Assembly: GCA_030770425.1 (NCBI GenBank)
Contig: JASJFT010000354.1
Coordinates: 1 to 26,862 of the forward strand
DNA from: Darksidea phi
Taxonomy: Eukaryota; Ascomycota; Dothideomycetes; Pleosporales; Lentitheciaceae
Reading direction: 5' to 3'
Length of the DNA stretch: 26,862 bases
The notes below the pieces were generated by a model. That model was not told the origin of the DNA, searched no databases, and was given only the letters and a program-made list of their open reading frames with translations. Shown here piece after piece: positions 1-10,294 of the stretch (its first letter is position 1; every line of letters begins with the position of its first letter). The translations under genes were made by a program, and so were the position numbers.

Positions 1-34
1 TTATCAACAAACCGGCATTACTAGCGGTTCAAAG

Positions 35-114
35 CCCCCCCCCGGCATTGTTTCCACAAAATTTTGTCATCATTTAAATTATTCCTAATCTCCCCCCCCC
101 CCCCCCCCCCCCCC
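35..114. repeat. Poly-C tracts (9 C and 23 C)
   Basis: There are two cytosine homopolymers, 9 C at 35-43 and 23 C at 92-114. Read forward, the long one would give a run of proline. Runs this long are unstable in replication and in sequencing, so the exact length should not be trusted. Nothing else in positions 1-430 is recognisable. All three forward frames stay open for short stretches, which suggests decayed coding sequence, but no family match is visible. Confidence 0.8.
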
Positions 115-432
115 TGCCCCGATAACAGTGATGACCTGGTCTTCCTTTGCTATGACGAACCTTGGACTACGGATCACATTACCAATGCCGAAAATGAAGA
201 TTGGGGATCAACTTCGCTTCCGAGACAACAGAGAGGCTACATTACATTGCGTTGTCAACGATAATGAAGGGAATCTACGAAAGAACGGTCTCAGTCTCCT
301 TTTCCTCGATAACGACTTGGAAAGATACCCTATCTTCATGTGTCATACACCTTCTAAGTGGCCTCTTCGTACCGGAGAGGGGAATTCTATCAGCGTTTTC
401 TTATGTGGGAATGATTACCAAAAGATCTCTAG

Positions 433-594
433 GTCGATCGATACCCCGGCCCAAAGAGGGTTGTATCTCGAGTTTTGGACATACTCGCCGAGGAAATAGG
501 CCTCAGCCAGGACAAACTTGTAGATGAAATAGTTATTGCTGAAATCGGCGTCGATTCGCTTATGGGGTTGGAAATTAGTATTCGGACCTTTTAA
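433..594 (+). pseudogene. Polyketide synthase acyl-carrier domain remnant
   Basis: The forward frame between stops at 430-432 and 592-594 codes for about 53 residues. From about 472 it reads like a PKS acyl carrier protein: a helix-1-like stretch beginning VLDILAEEIGL, then an acidic loop, then EIGVDSLMGLEISIR. The motif GVDSL contains the serine that would carry 4'-phosphopantetheine (codon 556-558). In an iterative fungal PKS this domain of about 75 residues tethers the growing polyketide. Here the frame ends right after helix 2, so helices 3 and 4 are missing, and no ketosynthase, acyltransferase, PT or thioesterase sequence is recognisable on either side. It is a stump of a much larger gene, broken by decay or rearrangement. 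An NRPS carrier domain is less likely because of the GVDSLMGLEI pattern. Confidence 0.75.
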
Positions 595-1334
595 GTTTAT
601 GGTACGTTAGGAATTTCAAGGCTTACCTTAATTCCGGTGGGTTAACTGAGGCATCTACATAAAATCATGCCTTTCAGCAAAGCGAGATTGCATGGGAACT
701 ACATTGCACTTCATCCTCTTGGGTGTGCAGCTGGAAGGACAAATGGAAACGCTGTCGATGACTCTGTAACCACGCCATAGCGATATGGAATGGCGAGAAT
801 ATATTTAGCATGTACTGATTTGTACGGGCCTGGACACTAGTTTTCTGACTAGTCCGTATGACACTATGGTGTAGGCGAGAAGGAAAGCAGTTCACCATGT
901 TGCAAATAACTTTCCGCTATACATTTTTGCGGACCGCAGAGTTTAAAGAGCGCTACTGCTGTATGCGGAGCAATTGGTAGGACACAGGCAGGGTTCTGAA
1001 GTTGAGGAGAGGACTGGGCCATATTTGGCTATTTGTAGGTTGGATCATGTCTACAGATCTAATTAAGGGAAGCAGAAGTGCTGCGTGTAATATCAGAAAA
1101 TATTTCGCTAATAACACGCAAGACTAACTATGATTATGAGCTTTCGGATCCTACTCATCAAATTTCTGCGCTGTCCTGAATATATCGATTGTACTTGTCG
1201 CAGACTGCTCAACCACACAGACGGCATCGGGCATTGTGGAAGCCAGAACATCGGACCTTTGCTACTAGATTATAAGCATTGTAACCAATACAACCTCCTC
1301 TTCTAGAACTACCTCTTGTACAATGCTCGCTGAG
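595..1334. other. Gene-free stretch
   Basis: I see no convincing gene in this 740-bp stretch. Open frames are short and resemble nothing I know, and no tRNA or repeat stands out. It may contain decayed downstream PKS sequence, but no conserved motif remains. Confidence 0.5.
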
Positions 1335-1529
1335 CTATTCCAGACGGTCCTTCCGCTCCTTGTCGCGGACAGCTTGAACTGCCTGTAAGACCCGATGATT
1401 TTCCTTCTTCAACGCCTCGAAATCTTCGTCCAGCCGTTTATGCCATGGGTACAAAACGAACGCTTGAAATGCTAGCGCACTCGTGGCCACGATAAAATTC
1501 GTCAAGGAGACTCCGCGCGTGAAGATCAT
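1335..1529 (-). CDS. Small single-pass membrane protein with C-terminal coiled coil
   Basis: A 64-residue protein. Residues 1-7 are short and basic (MIFTRGV), residues about 8-28 form one hydrophobic segment (SLTNFIVATSALAFQAFVLY), and residues 29-64 are highly charged and helical (lysine, glutamate, arginine, with heptad-like leucine and valine). This layout is common among small proteins of the mitochondrial inner membrane, such as assembly factors and supernumerary respiratory subunits, but I cannot assign it to a named family. The ATG sits just after in-frame stops, so the start is well set. Upstream on the same strand a likely 5' UTR intron runs from 1609 to 1559 (donor GTGAGT, acceptor ending TCGCAG, 51 bp), which supports a transcribed gene. 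The mitochondrial location is inferred. Confidence 0.6.
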   Translation of the reverse strand: MIFTRGVSLTNFIVATSALAFQAFVLYPWHKRLDEDFEALKKENHRVLQAVQAVRDKERKDRLE

Positions 1530-1609
1530 TTTGAGCTGTAGAGTGGTCTAGTTGTGTACTGCGATAATTAACACTTGTGTAAGACAGAAGTACTCGAATC
1601 ACGACTCAC

Positions 1610-2594
1610 CTTGGAACGCGGAATCAAGGATGATCGAGGATAAGTGTTACGGCCGATGTTTGAAATACGTACGCACGTACCAATGGACAAGATTGCTGTT
1701 CAGCTAGACACCCAGAGAGCAGAGAGAACATGTCAAGAACACGATAGAAATGTCTAACAGAAAGTTGAGGAGATCGCGGGGATGAGGGATTCATGGACAA
1801 ATAACTGGGGGCGTTTCACCTCGGTACTCCCATCTATTTCCGACAGTTTACCGAGCTTCATCATCGTGAATCGCTTCTTAACAGCTTTAGGCCCTTCATA
1901 GGATGCTTTAGGACCTAGTACTAGCAGTGTCGGCAATTCGTTATGAGAACGACGTATTCTATATTCTAACTTGCAATTGCAGTAACCACCAGCAGCAGGA
2001 TTCTACGTTGTAGCTTCCAAATATTTAGAACATACTTGATTCGACGCCCAGGGCGAGGATCTTGATTACGGGTCAAAGTTTATGATAATCATGCCACTTT
2101 GTAAATATGACTGATGACTATGGAGTGGCCGTAAGGTGGTTTTGCGCCACCTATGCCGATGAGGCATTTATGGGAGCGCTTTGATCCCATCGTGGAACGG
2201 GACTGGATTGCACGTGGAGAAGTCGCCATAACGCTAGACAGATTTGGAGTTAGGCAAGCTAATCATCCCGATTTATTTCCGACGTCTGGTTGATAGCTTA
2301 ACCAATTGCGGACAATTGTGAGGTACCAGTCGCAAAAATGGCGTGGTTTTCTTTCCAGAGCAGTGGAGCCGTATGAATCGCAGGTTCTAATTTCTTGCAA
2401 TTATCCCACCCAATACCTCGACAAGGAACCCTGGAGCGAATTGTATCGGCTGAAAGCTCGGCGCTTACCCGGTGAATGAATTACCTTGACTGAACTCGTC
2501 GCCTGATTGATGCATTGCGTTGTAACTTCTAACTCGGACTTCTCTGCTGATCGGCTTCAGGTATCCAGCTTCAAATATCGCAAGATCTCCAACT
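1610..2594. other. Gene-free stretch between divergent genes
   Basis: This lies between the minus-strand small membrane protein gene and the plus-strand carbonic anhydrase gene, so it should hold both promoters. A 60-codon minus-strand frame at 1754-1936 has no recognisable feature, and I do not call it a gene. No repeat or RNA gene is seen. Confidence 0.5.
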
Positions 2595-3281
2595 ATGACT
2601 GCTTCTCTGAGACCTATTCAGCACCTCCGATCACGAGTAGCTTCGGATCTGATTCCTTCTCTTAAAATACCAAAAGCACAAATACTATGGATTGGTTGTT
2701 CAGATATCGGATTCGCTGAGACCGAAACGCTCGATCTTCTACCAGAGGAAATCATTGTTCATAGGAACCCCGGAGGCGTCTTGACAAATGATGATCTGAG
2801 CACTTCCAGCTCGTTAGAGTATGCACTGAGGGTGCTCGAGGTACTTCCACTGGCTCCGATACATTGGGCTTTCTAACTTTGTCTTGTACGGTTTAGGTAA
2901 AACACATCGTTGTCTGCGGTCACTACGACTGTAGGTTAGTGAATGTGAGCGCGAGTGATAGCTCCATGAAGAAGTGGTTAAAGTAAGACGTACTTTTACC
3001 TCCCCTCCTTTCGCGATAATTTAGAGAAACGACTAATTCTGGTGCTGCACTGCAGAGACATCAATGGCCTCTACGAACATCACCGCAACGAACTCGAACG
3101 TATAGAAGGACTGACGGAGCGCAACCGGCGCCTCGTGGAACTTCACACGTGGTCACAAGCACTGTCGTTATCGCAAAAGCAAGGCGTGAAGGAGGCGCAG
3201 CGGGAAAAGGCGTTGAAAGTGCATGCGTTCGTGTATGACTCTAACAAAGAGGAATGTGTCGAATTGTTGTCAATGGAGTAA
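2595..3281 (+). CDS. Beta-carbonic anhydrase-like protein
   Basis: Three exons: 2595-2840, 2897-2982 and 3056-3281 (558 nt, 185 residues). Intron 1 is 56 bp with a TTCTAAC branch site; intron 2 is 73 bp with GACTAAT. Phases join exactly. Beta-carbonic anhydrases interconvert CO2 and bicarbonate using a zinc held by Cys, His and Cys. All three ligands are present: Cys35 in WIGCSD, and His91 and Cys94 in CGHYDC. VHRN (55-58) is the usual strand after the active-site loop, and the C-terminal part (WLKDINGLYEHHRNEL, later LKVHAFVYD) matches the family. The oddity is at the Asp/Arg dyad: the usual CxDxR reads C-S-D-I-G, so the arginine is glycine. Length is normal for a cytosolic form and no targeting peptide is obvious. 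Activity is uncertain; it could be a divergent paralogue. Confidence 0.88.
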
Positions 3282-3932
3282 CATTATACACATCGGTGTA
3301 CAGGCGGCGGGTAGTGGGTAGTGGCTTTGGTCGAGACAGGAAGGGTTATGAATGCGGTGAACTCCGCAGTACTATTGCGATACCAGCCTCTAAGTCTTTG
3401 CTGCTCTATAACAGATGAGGTGGAGCAGTATCGTCTACTTACTAACCTCAAAGTGCGTGGTATAGGTTAACTTGGTTAATAGTGGACCTTCTATATACCA
3501 TTGATGCCTACAAGATCTCTGCTCGCGACCTAGTAAGGTGGTACATTTGTTTTGAAACCGATAATAGATGTTACGGTGGTAGAATTTTTAGCGGGTCTCT
3601 GATGTGACTATTCAGTATGCTTGAAAAGTCCGTATCCCTAGCTATACAACATTGTCTCCCGTACCCGGCGTGCTCCAATACAACAACCTTTTCCATTAGC
3701 AGGCTTGGCCTTATATTTGATCGACTAGTTAAGTTTAAGACATATTATCCGTTGCAATTCCAAAATTTGGCATGTTTATGTGAGACTGAGATTCACCGGT
3801 TTGAGACCAGATGGTAAATGGCCTTCGGTATGGTACGACAGCAATTATAACAGGGCTAAAGTTTACACTTAAAACTTGCAGAGGTAAAACCTTCCAATAG
3901 TCGACTCCACGCTGACTGTATTTCTTCCCTTC
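3282..3932. other. Gene-free stretch between convergent 3' ends
   Basis: The carbonic anhydrase gene (plus) and the RPABC4-like gene (minus) converge here, so the stretch should hold two 3' UTRs. A 66-codon plus-strand frame at 3617-3817 shows no domain or biased codon use and was not called. Confidence 0.5.
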
Positions 3933-5013
3933 TCATCGCGCCTCAAATTGAACCATCCTCTCCGTCCTGACTTTATAGAGCCCCCAACACCCACACTCCT
4001 TACACCTCAACGTATCTCGTTCCGTCATCTCATTCTCAGCTTCACAAGGCCCGTTCCAACCAGCACAGCGGTAGCGCTGTCGATAGCGTGTGCGTGATGG
4101 TGGAGCGGCGAACATGTTGGCAAGAACGGAATCCATAGGTGATTGGGGTGGAGGCGTCGGTTGAGTGTAAGTAAGAGCGGGCTGCGGAATCGTAGCGGAG
4201 CGTCCTGTGGTGCCCTCGATTATGTCAATAAAGTGATGTGAGTTGTGGGAGTGATCTGAATGCTTTGAGGTGGAGGCGGCGTCCGAGCCTTCTTCGATTT
4301 CGATTTCAACATTGCCCTCGCTTCCTCCTTCCCCTTCTTCACTTTCTTCTTCGCCTTCTTCTCCCTTCAGCTGTATCACTTCTATTCCCATTTCTTCTTC
4401 GAATTCCTCATGAAACGCTTCTTCCGTAAGCTCGATTTCTACTTCAAGATTAATACCTAGGTCCCATGCCCTTGGGCGGCAATGCCAGCATACCTTCTTC
4501 CCCATCACTGCGGTGCAGCGCATCAATAATTTCTTGTTCATTTGGATGCTCCGAACTCTCCCTCTCCACGTTGGGCATACCTTCAACATTCGCTTCCGCT
4601 ACCTCGTCGTTTACTGGTGAATCGACTTTTGCTAGTGGAAGGCCGGTCCCACCCATATGCACATTTGCATTCTCTCTACCAACTTTATTGATAGCCGTAA
4701 TGGGCAGAGCCAGGTTCAGCGGCGGCATTGGCAAATTCGCACGTTCATCTCCCTCTCCCCTCTCATTTTCCGCAGCTGTCTCAGGTTCGGGAGGACTGGC
4801 CGGCGCCTCTACCATTAATCGACTCTGTCTCCGCGTCGTTGGTGGCATGATGGGTCTAAGGAATAGCCTGCGTTCGTATTGGTTATACACCGTATTTGGT
4901 CTAATCGTAGCGCGCTGCTTGACATCCGATTTGAGCTCTGCGTTCCCACAGCAGGGAAACAATAGAAGATATGCGAGCGAAGAGGTGAGAGATTGGAGAA
5001 ATGTGGACGCCAT
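3933..5013 (-). CDS. Acidic protein with C-terminal RPABC4/Rpb12-type zinc ribbon
   Basis: Two exons, 5013-4494 and 4438-3933, joined by a 55-bp intron (donor GTATGC, acceptor GAAGTAG) that restores phase; 341 residues. The last ~45 residues resemble RPABC4 (Rpb12/Rpc10), the small zinc-binding subunit shared by RNA polymerases I, II and III: a tyrosine before the first Cys, TLRCKECG with the second CxxC knuckle, then YKVRTERMVQFEAR, almost the canonical C-terminus. Canonical RPABC4 is only about 70 residues. Here ~295 residues precede it: a hydrophobic start (MASTFLQSLTSSLAYLLLF), a disordered Pro/Glu region and a Glu-rich acidic stretch. The first knuckle is unusual, C-x6-C (CAGWNGPC) instead of C-x2-C. 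I chose the ATG at 5013 for its context (ACAATGG); an in-frame ATG at 5178 would add 55 residues in a weaker context. It is probably a diverged paralogue rather than the core subunit. Confidence 0.72.
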
Positions 5014-5264
5014 TGTGTCGGTGTTAGTTCGCTTTGAGACATGTGTCGTGGCGGACAAAGAAGATGTGTGTGGCGGGAAGGGGGAAGAGGCGATGTTTGC
5101 GGATAAAGAAAGAACACTGAGACGAGATGAGAATGAATAAGGGAGCAGGGCACGTGGGGTGTCGCATTCCAGAGCCATACGCGTCGCTAGGGGGATCGTT
5201 GGAATGTAACTATGCTTACACAGTATGATACAGTGGACTTATATTCCTCACTCCGATATCAATC

Positions 5265-8007
5265 CTACTTTATCCTTCCACCTTGGTTGTAGACCTCTAT
5301 AGCCCTCTGGAACAACTCTTTACAAGGCACCCGACTCCCCAACCTTGCACAAAGCAGGAAAGCCCCACTCAGCTTCCGATGTAAACTGTACGTTTCCTCG
5401 GGCGGTGGTGCCAACCTTTCTCTCACCATCACAGGGATCAAGTTTCTCACTCTGTCTGTGATCGTTTGGTCCCTGAAGTCGTATACTTCGGGACCGGAAG
5501 CCTTGAACGGCTCAGCAAGCGTGAGTACAGACTCAATGTGCGCGTCGAGCATGGCGGGTGATTCTGCGCCTGTGAGATAGCCGAGTTCGATGGAGAGATC
5601 GCGAATGGTAACTCTGTCACCTTTGGAGGCGGCAATGAGAACGTTGATGTAGGGTTCGACAAATTGGTCTGGGTATTCGCGGGATGCGCCAAAGTCTAGA
5701 AGCTCGATTCTCTGGGTTTGGTCATTGTACAGAAAGTTTGTCCAGTTAGGATCTGTCTGCATGAACTTAAATTCAACAATCTCACGCAGGCAGAGACGCA
5801 AAATTTGGGTGCCGATCCAGTCGCGCTTTTCCTGGCTAAGCTTTGGTAGCTTTGCAACGCCCACACCATTTACGAGTTCGGCCGTAAGGACTTCACGACC
5901 GCTAGCTTCCGGGATCACTTTTGGTACTTTGAATGCGTCGGTGTCATCGGCGAGTGCCTCGTGGAAGCGCATCTGCCATTCCGCTTCACGGATGTAGTCG
6001 CATTCCCAGCCCAGTTCTGTGCGGGCATTGGCAATAGTTTTGTCTAAGAAGAGACCATTAGGCAACAAACGCGATGCTGTAAGTAAGAGAGAAAGGTTGT
6101 TCAAGTCGGAGTCTATCGAGTTGGCGACGCCCGGATATTGGACCTTGACGGCTACTGGCTGTTTGGTGGACTTCAAGACAGCCTTGTGTACTTGACCTAT
6201 AGATGCGGCTGCGATGGGCATGTCTTCGAAGGAATCGAATAGTTCTCGCCAATCCGACCCAAGGTTACTAGATAGCACCTTGTTGCGTTGAGATGCTGGC
6301 ATGTAGTCTGCACTGTCCTGAACACGCTGCAGGACGTCATGGATCGCCGGAGGTAACATTTTGATATCTGCGGGTAGTCAGAATGCGATATAGCGGGGGC
6401 ATCTGAAAACCGAGCTTACCTTGGATGCTAATCAATTGGCCAAGCTTAAGGGCAGCACCACGCATACGCGATAGCTTTGCTACTAAAAGCTCGATGTTCC
6501 CAGGACTCAGTATGAGCGAGCCTCCTGATGCCGCCGTGCTGCCAGTTGCACGTCGGAGGCTCTCCCCAACCGCCCCGAAAGCCATGCTGGTCCCAAGACC
6601 GGCATACTGCCAGAACCGGCCAAAGCGAGATGACGGAACTCGCGATTCTCGTAGATCGTACGCCGCTTTTGGCGGCTTTGTATTTATTTCGGCGGGGATC
6701 TACGAGTTGGCTGTCAGCATATCAGCACACATCAGGGTTGATATAGTACAAGCACAGTATACCTCAGATGTTGAAGCTGCCGTATCCACATCCTTCGCTA
6801 GTTGTGATGCGAAGTCTCGAATTGCCTTCTCATTAGTTGGAGGCTGAGTTCTCTCCACTAACTTCTCCGGTGTCGACGGCTTGCTCTGCTCGGTTCTTCG
6901 TACGCGGAATGCATCTTGTTCATGGTCGATTGCTGTGATTCTGTGACCGCGCGGAGTTCCAGAAGTATCCTTAATATCAAGATGATCCTTCCGATTGTAC
7001 GGGCTGCCTCCCAACATCTTCGCTACGCGTTGTGTCCGGAAAATATCTGTGTTGACGCCTTCTGGAATCCCATCTCGCTCTGGAATTGCGGATTCATGTG
7101 GTAGTCCTTCCCTCTGAGTTTGTTTCTGCGCCGTCTCCGGTACGGAATAATAGGCATTCTGGTTTATTTGGCTATCCTGGACACGATCATTGCTCAGCTG
7201 TGTATCTTCGGTATGCCTTGGTATCTGTGTCCGGGGTGATGATGATATCGGTTTTGACTCAACGGATCTTGCGTAGAAAACGTCTCTATCGCGACCCTCT
7301 CCCAATTCCTGTACTCGTGGAGGTGGCGTAGGTCGGCCGTTCGCATGAGTCGGAATACCCTCTGAGCTTTGGTGCAATCTCTGCGCTTCATCTGCAGTAA
7401 TGCCTAATGGTTGTCCGGGTGTGGGTATTGTCGAAGCCGTCGATTCAACCGGTTTCAATCCTTCGTTCTTGTCCTTTTGTATTTGTTCTTTGGATATTGG
7501 CTCATTCGGAGGTTCAGGTACCGTATGCCTCGAGAAAGTATCTTGCCCCTTCCTGTCGCTCTCTAATGTCACTCCAGCAGAAGGCATCGTTCCGTCCGGC
7601 AGCGGCCGCCGTGCAGACTTTTCCTGCTGCACATCTAGCTCATCTTCCGCCTCTGGTTCGGCTTTACTATTGCTGTGCGTACGATCGGAACGATAGTCCT
7701 TTCCTAAGCTTTCCTTTCTACCTTCCTCTGGCCTCTCCGCCCTCACGGTCTCTGTCGGTGGTATAATCCCATTTTGCGCAGCGGCTGACGCGTAGCGAGG
7801 AACCTCTTCATTCAATCGTTTCGAGAGAGCAAGCGCTGCTTCGACCGTGAGGGTGACGCGATCCGTCTGGCTCTTGGCAGCCTTTGCGAGGGTTGATGTC
7901 TTGCTGTAGACATCGAGCTGTTGCGAGCGCAGCTTGATGTGCTGCTGGGCAATGGATTTGGAGGCATTGAACAGCTTCGCGGCGTCGACGAGCCGCCTCC
8001 CTGCCAT
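5265..8007 (-). CDS. COQ8: COQ8/ABC1 atypical kinase of coenzyme Q synthesis
   Basis: Three exons: 8007-6763, 6699-6420 and 6367-5265 (2628 nt, 875 residues); introns of 63 and 52 bp, phases exact. COQ8 is an atypical kinase/ATPase of the mitochondrial matrix face that supports the ubiquinone-synthesis complex. UbiB-family marks are in order: KxGQ (KLGQ, 500-503), the Ala-rich loop AAAS (561-564) replacing the Gly-rich loop, VAVK with Lys583, the E-C-D acidic pair (630-632), the catalytic loop TDPNWTNF (Asp714), and DFG at 733-735. The first 415 residues are hydrophilic and Pro/Glu/Ser-rich after a short conserved start (MAGRRLVDAAKLFNASK), as in other filamentous fungi. I take the start at 8007 from that conserved N-terminus; an in-frame ATG at 8139 would add 44 residues and could supply a targeting sequence. 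It is divergent from the nitrilase gene. Confidence 0.95.
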
Positions 8008-8362
8008 TGGAGCTAAAGAAGATGTTACCGCGTCGAGCGACTCATTCGGAACGAAGTTTGACGAGCTAGTGGAAAGGCATATGATTGGCCGGTTGTTTCC
8101 AAGCGTTCTAGACCTCTTCCGGAAAGTATCGCACTTCATCACATTTCAAATACGATAGAGCACCGTTGTGCGACTCTCAATTGCTTGCGGTCCCTGTTCG
8201 CGCGTTTGAGGTCCCCTGGTTCCGCTCTTTAATCGGTTGCGCTATCTGGCGTATATGTCTCGACCGCGAGCCCAAACAACCAACCACCAGACACCCTCGG
8301 CTTTGGGCGAAAGGGAATCTACCTTACGGCTTTGATATGATCGCTGACGTTGCTGGCTCGAA
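8008..8362. promoter_or_regulatory. Divergent promoter region of COQ8 and the nitrilase gene
   Basis: A 355-bp interval separates the start codons of two divergently transcribed intact genes and must contain both promoters. I see no clear TATA box or named operator. If COQ8 starts at 8139 the interval shrinks to 223 bp. Confidence 0.5.
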
Positions 8363-9532
8363 ATGAAGGTAGCGCTGCTGCAGTTCGCGCCGGAGGTGGG
8401 CAGAGTGCAGGAGAATATTCAGAGAGCCGATGACATCCTGCAAGATACGAGGATACCTGTGGATCTGGACTGGCTGATACTGCCCGAAATGGCGTTCTCT
8501 GGTGAGTTTTAGTTGAAAGGTCGCTGGGATCTTCTTCGCAAATGCCACGCGAGTGAAGATCACAGAGGACCCATTTAATGCGTACGAACGTTACAAGATC
8601 ACTCTATCCGGTCCGTTAGACTGCGATGCAAGCTCTCTGCGGACAGATTAGACTTTCAAACTTCAGCCCAATACGAAGCAATATATGGAACTATGAAATC
8701 GAGGCCGGGTGATTCCGAGCAATGGCTGATACCTAACAGGTTACAACTTCCACTCTCTCGAAGAGATCCAACCCTATTTGGAACCCACAACAGCCGGCAT
8801 TACTACACGATGGGCTATCCACGTAGCCCAGCACTACAATTGCACCGTCACGGTTGGCTATCCTGAGCTCACCATTACGGAACCCAGGACCCAGTGTATG
8901 CAGAAGCCGTTTCCCTTTTCCGCTCATCGAAACCGATCCCAATCTGACATGCTACACTAGATAACTCGACCGTAACCATCTCGCCCACAGGCCAAATCCT
9001 GAAAAACTACCGCAAAGCATTTCTCTACTACACAGACGAAACCTGGGCCAGCGAAGGGCCCGTCCCGTTTTCCGCCTCGCTTTTGGGCACTCTCGGTCTT
9101 GTGACCCTAGGAATATGCATGGATATAAATCCTTACAAGTTCCTCGCTCCCTGGGAAGCCTACGAGTTTGCCAATACCGCCCTGACCTCCCAGACCCCAT
9201 TGATATGCGTAAACATGGCCTGGCTTTGCCACCTCTCGCCCACAGAGTTACTTGTGGAGCCCGGACAGCCTGACGTCGCGACTGTGGCGTATTGGGTGGA
9301 GAGATTTCAACCCATTGTTGAGGCGAGCAGGGGGAAAGACGGTGCTACGTATGTGGTACTTGCAAATCGGTGTGGGGTAGAGAAGGGCGTTTGTTATGCC
9401 GGAAGTAGTACGGTTATTAAGATCGAGGGAGGAGGGGTTAGTTTGTTTGAGACGGCAGGGAAAAGTGAAGAGAGGTGCTTGGTGGTCGATTTGAGTGAGA
9501 CACCGAAGTTTCAGGTTCGAAGTGGGAGGTAG
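8363..9532 (+). CDS. NTA1: Nitrilase-superfamily protein N-terminal amidase (Nta1-like)
   Basis: Three exons: 8363-8501, 8740-8895 and 8961-9532 (867 nt, 288 residues), all phases joining. Nta1 removes the side-chain amide from N-terminal Asn or Gln, feeding the Arg/N-degron pathway. The catalytic triad of the superfamily is visible: Glu42 in LPEMAFSGYNF, Lys117 in NYRKAFLYY and Cys151 in LGICMDINPYKF. The start MKVALLQFAPEVG is the usual first beta strand, and the pairing of SGYNF, GYPE and GICMDINPYKF is typical of the fungal amidase branch. Intron 2 (65 bp) is ordinary, but intron 1 is 238 bp, much longer than others here; I found no extra exon in it. The protein is shorter than yeast Nta1 (about 457 residues) yet covers the whole catalytic fold. 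Another amidase specificity cannot be excluded. Confidence 0.88.
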
Positions 9533-10011
9533 TGTAGGGACGCGGAGGCGCTGAATGAGCCATTCGAGATTGAGCGTGGCATGCATCTGCAACATATTCT
9601 GCAGAGCCAAAGGATTTAGGAGTTGGACATAGTGTCGACACAGTTCAGTGGCTCAACTTTCAGGAGCCATATATCACTACATCGCATTCCAGGCACACCA
9701 ACAGCCCTATGTCATGTCAATCACTTCATGTGTCCCATTTCAGACAGCAGTTTGGACCAGCAAGTGTATTTGTATACCACTGCTTAACCCTTCATATTTT
9801 CAGACCCAAAAGCGACAGAGTGAGCACCCGATTCGTTCCATGTCGATCTGCCACCCCTCATATCGTTCATGTAAGATACATCATCGCCACCTTGTTTCCG
9901 CAGATATTTGCTGGTATACTATTGAAGAAACCATTCTCGTTGCCGCCCGTGCTGACGTGAAAAGATTGGAGGTCGAGGATAGTGAGAGAAGGGAGGCTGA
10001 GGGCGAGGCGT
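9533..10011. other. Intergenic region between convergent genes
   Basis: This is the 3' flank of both the amidase gene (plus) and the eL39 gene (minus). The 138-codon plus-strand frame at 9648-10064 overlaps eL39 exon 3 antisense and has no recognisable content, so it is treated as chance. No terminator structure stands out. Confidence 0.5.
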
Positions 10012-10294
10012 CTAGATGCCGATACGGGTCTTGCGCCAGTGTCGTCGCTTTGCGTTGTACCTGAGATTCAATTGTTAATTTAGTTCTACGTTTCTGATAT
10101 GTAACAAGGCCACCAGAACGCGCGATAGCAGCATACCTGATGGTGTTGCCGGTTCGCAGGCGAATCCACTGGGGAATCGGGCGATTTTGCTTCTGAGCTT
10201 TCGCAAGCTTCTGCTTGGTGCGGAAGGACTTGTGGCTCTGCTAATTATGAGTATCTTAAATTAAAAGGATCATATAGGTGCGGCATACTGGCAT
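10012..10294 (-). CDS. RPL39: 60S ribosomal protein eL39
   Basis: Three exons on the minus strand: 10294-10289 (6 nt, Met-Pro), 10237-10137 (101 nt) and 10060-10012 (49 nt). Total is 156 nt, giving 51 residues, the exact length of eL39. The sequence reads [20 protein letters not shown] at the start, then [11 protein letters not shown], and ends HWRKTRIGI, matching this highly conserved basic protein that lines the end of the ribosomal exit tunnel. Introns are 51 bp (GTATGC...GCAG) and 76 bp (GTATGC...CTCAG), and both splice without phase error. Because the exons are tiny, a plain open-reading-frame search misses the gene. An early intron right after the first codons is common in fungal ribosomal protein genes. 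Confidence is very high because both length and sequence fit. Confidence 0.97.

Noticed and set aside
3617..3817. 66-codon plus-strand frame
   Set aside because: No motif, no leader or splice signal, ordinary length for chance in this base composition.
4466..5140. 224-codon plus-strand frame
   Set aside because: It is the antisense of the zinc-ribbon gene; the minus-strand model has a splice-compatible intron and a conserved C-terminus.
9648..10064. 138-codon plus-strand open frame
   Set aside because: It overlaps eL39 exon 3 and its intron antisense, has no recognisable motif and no splice support.
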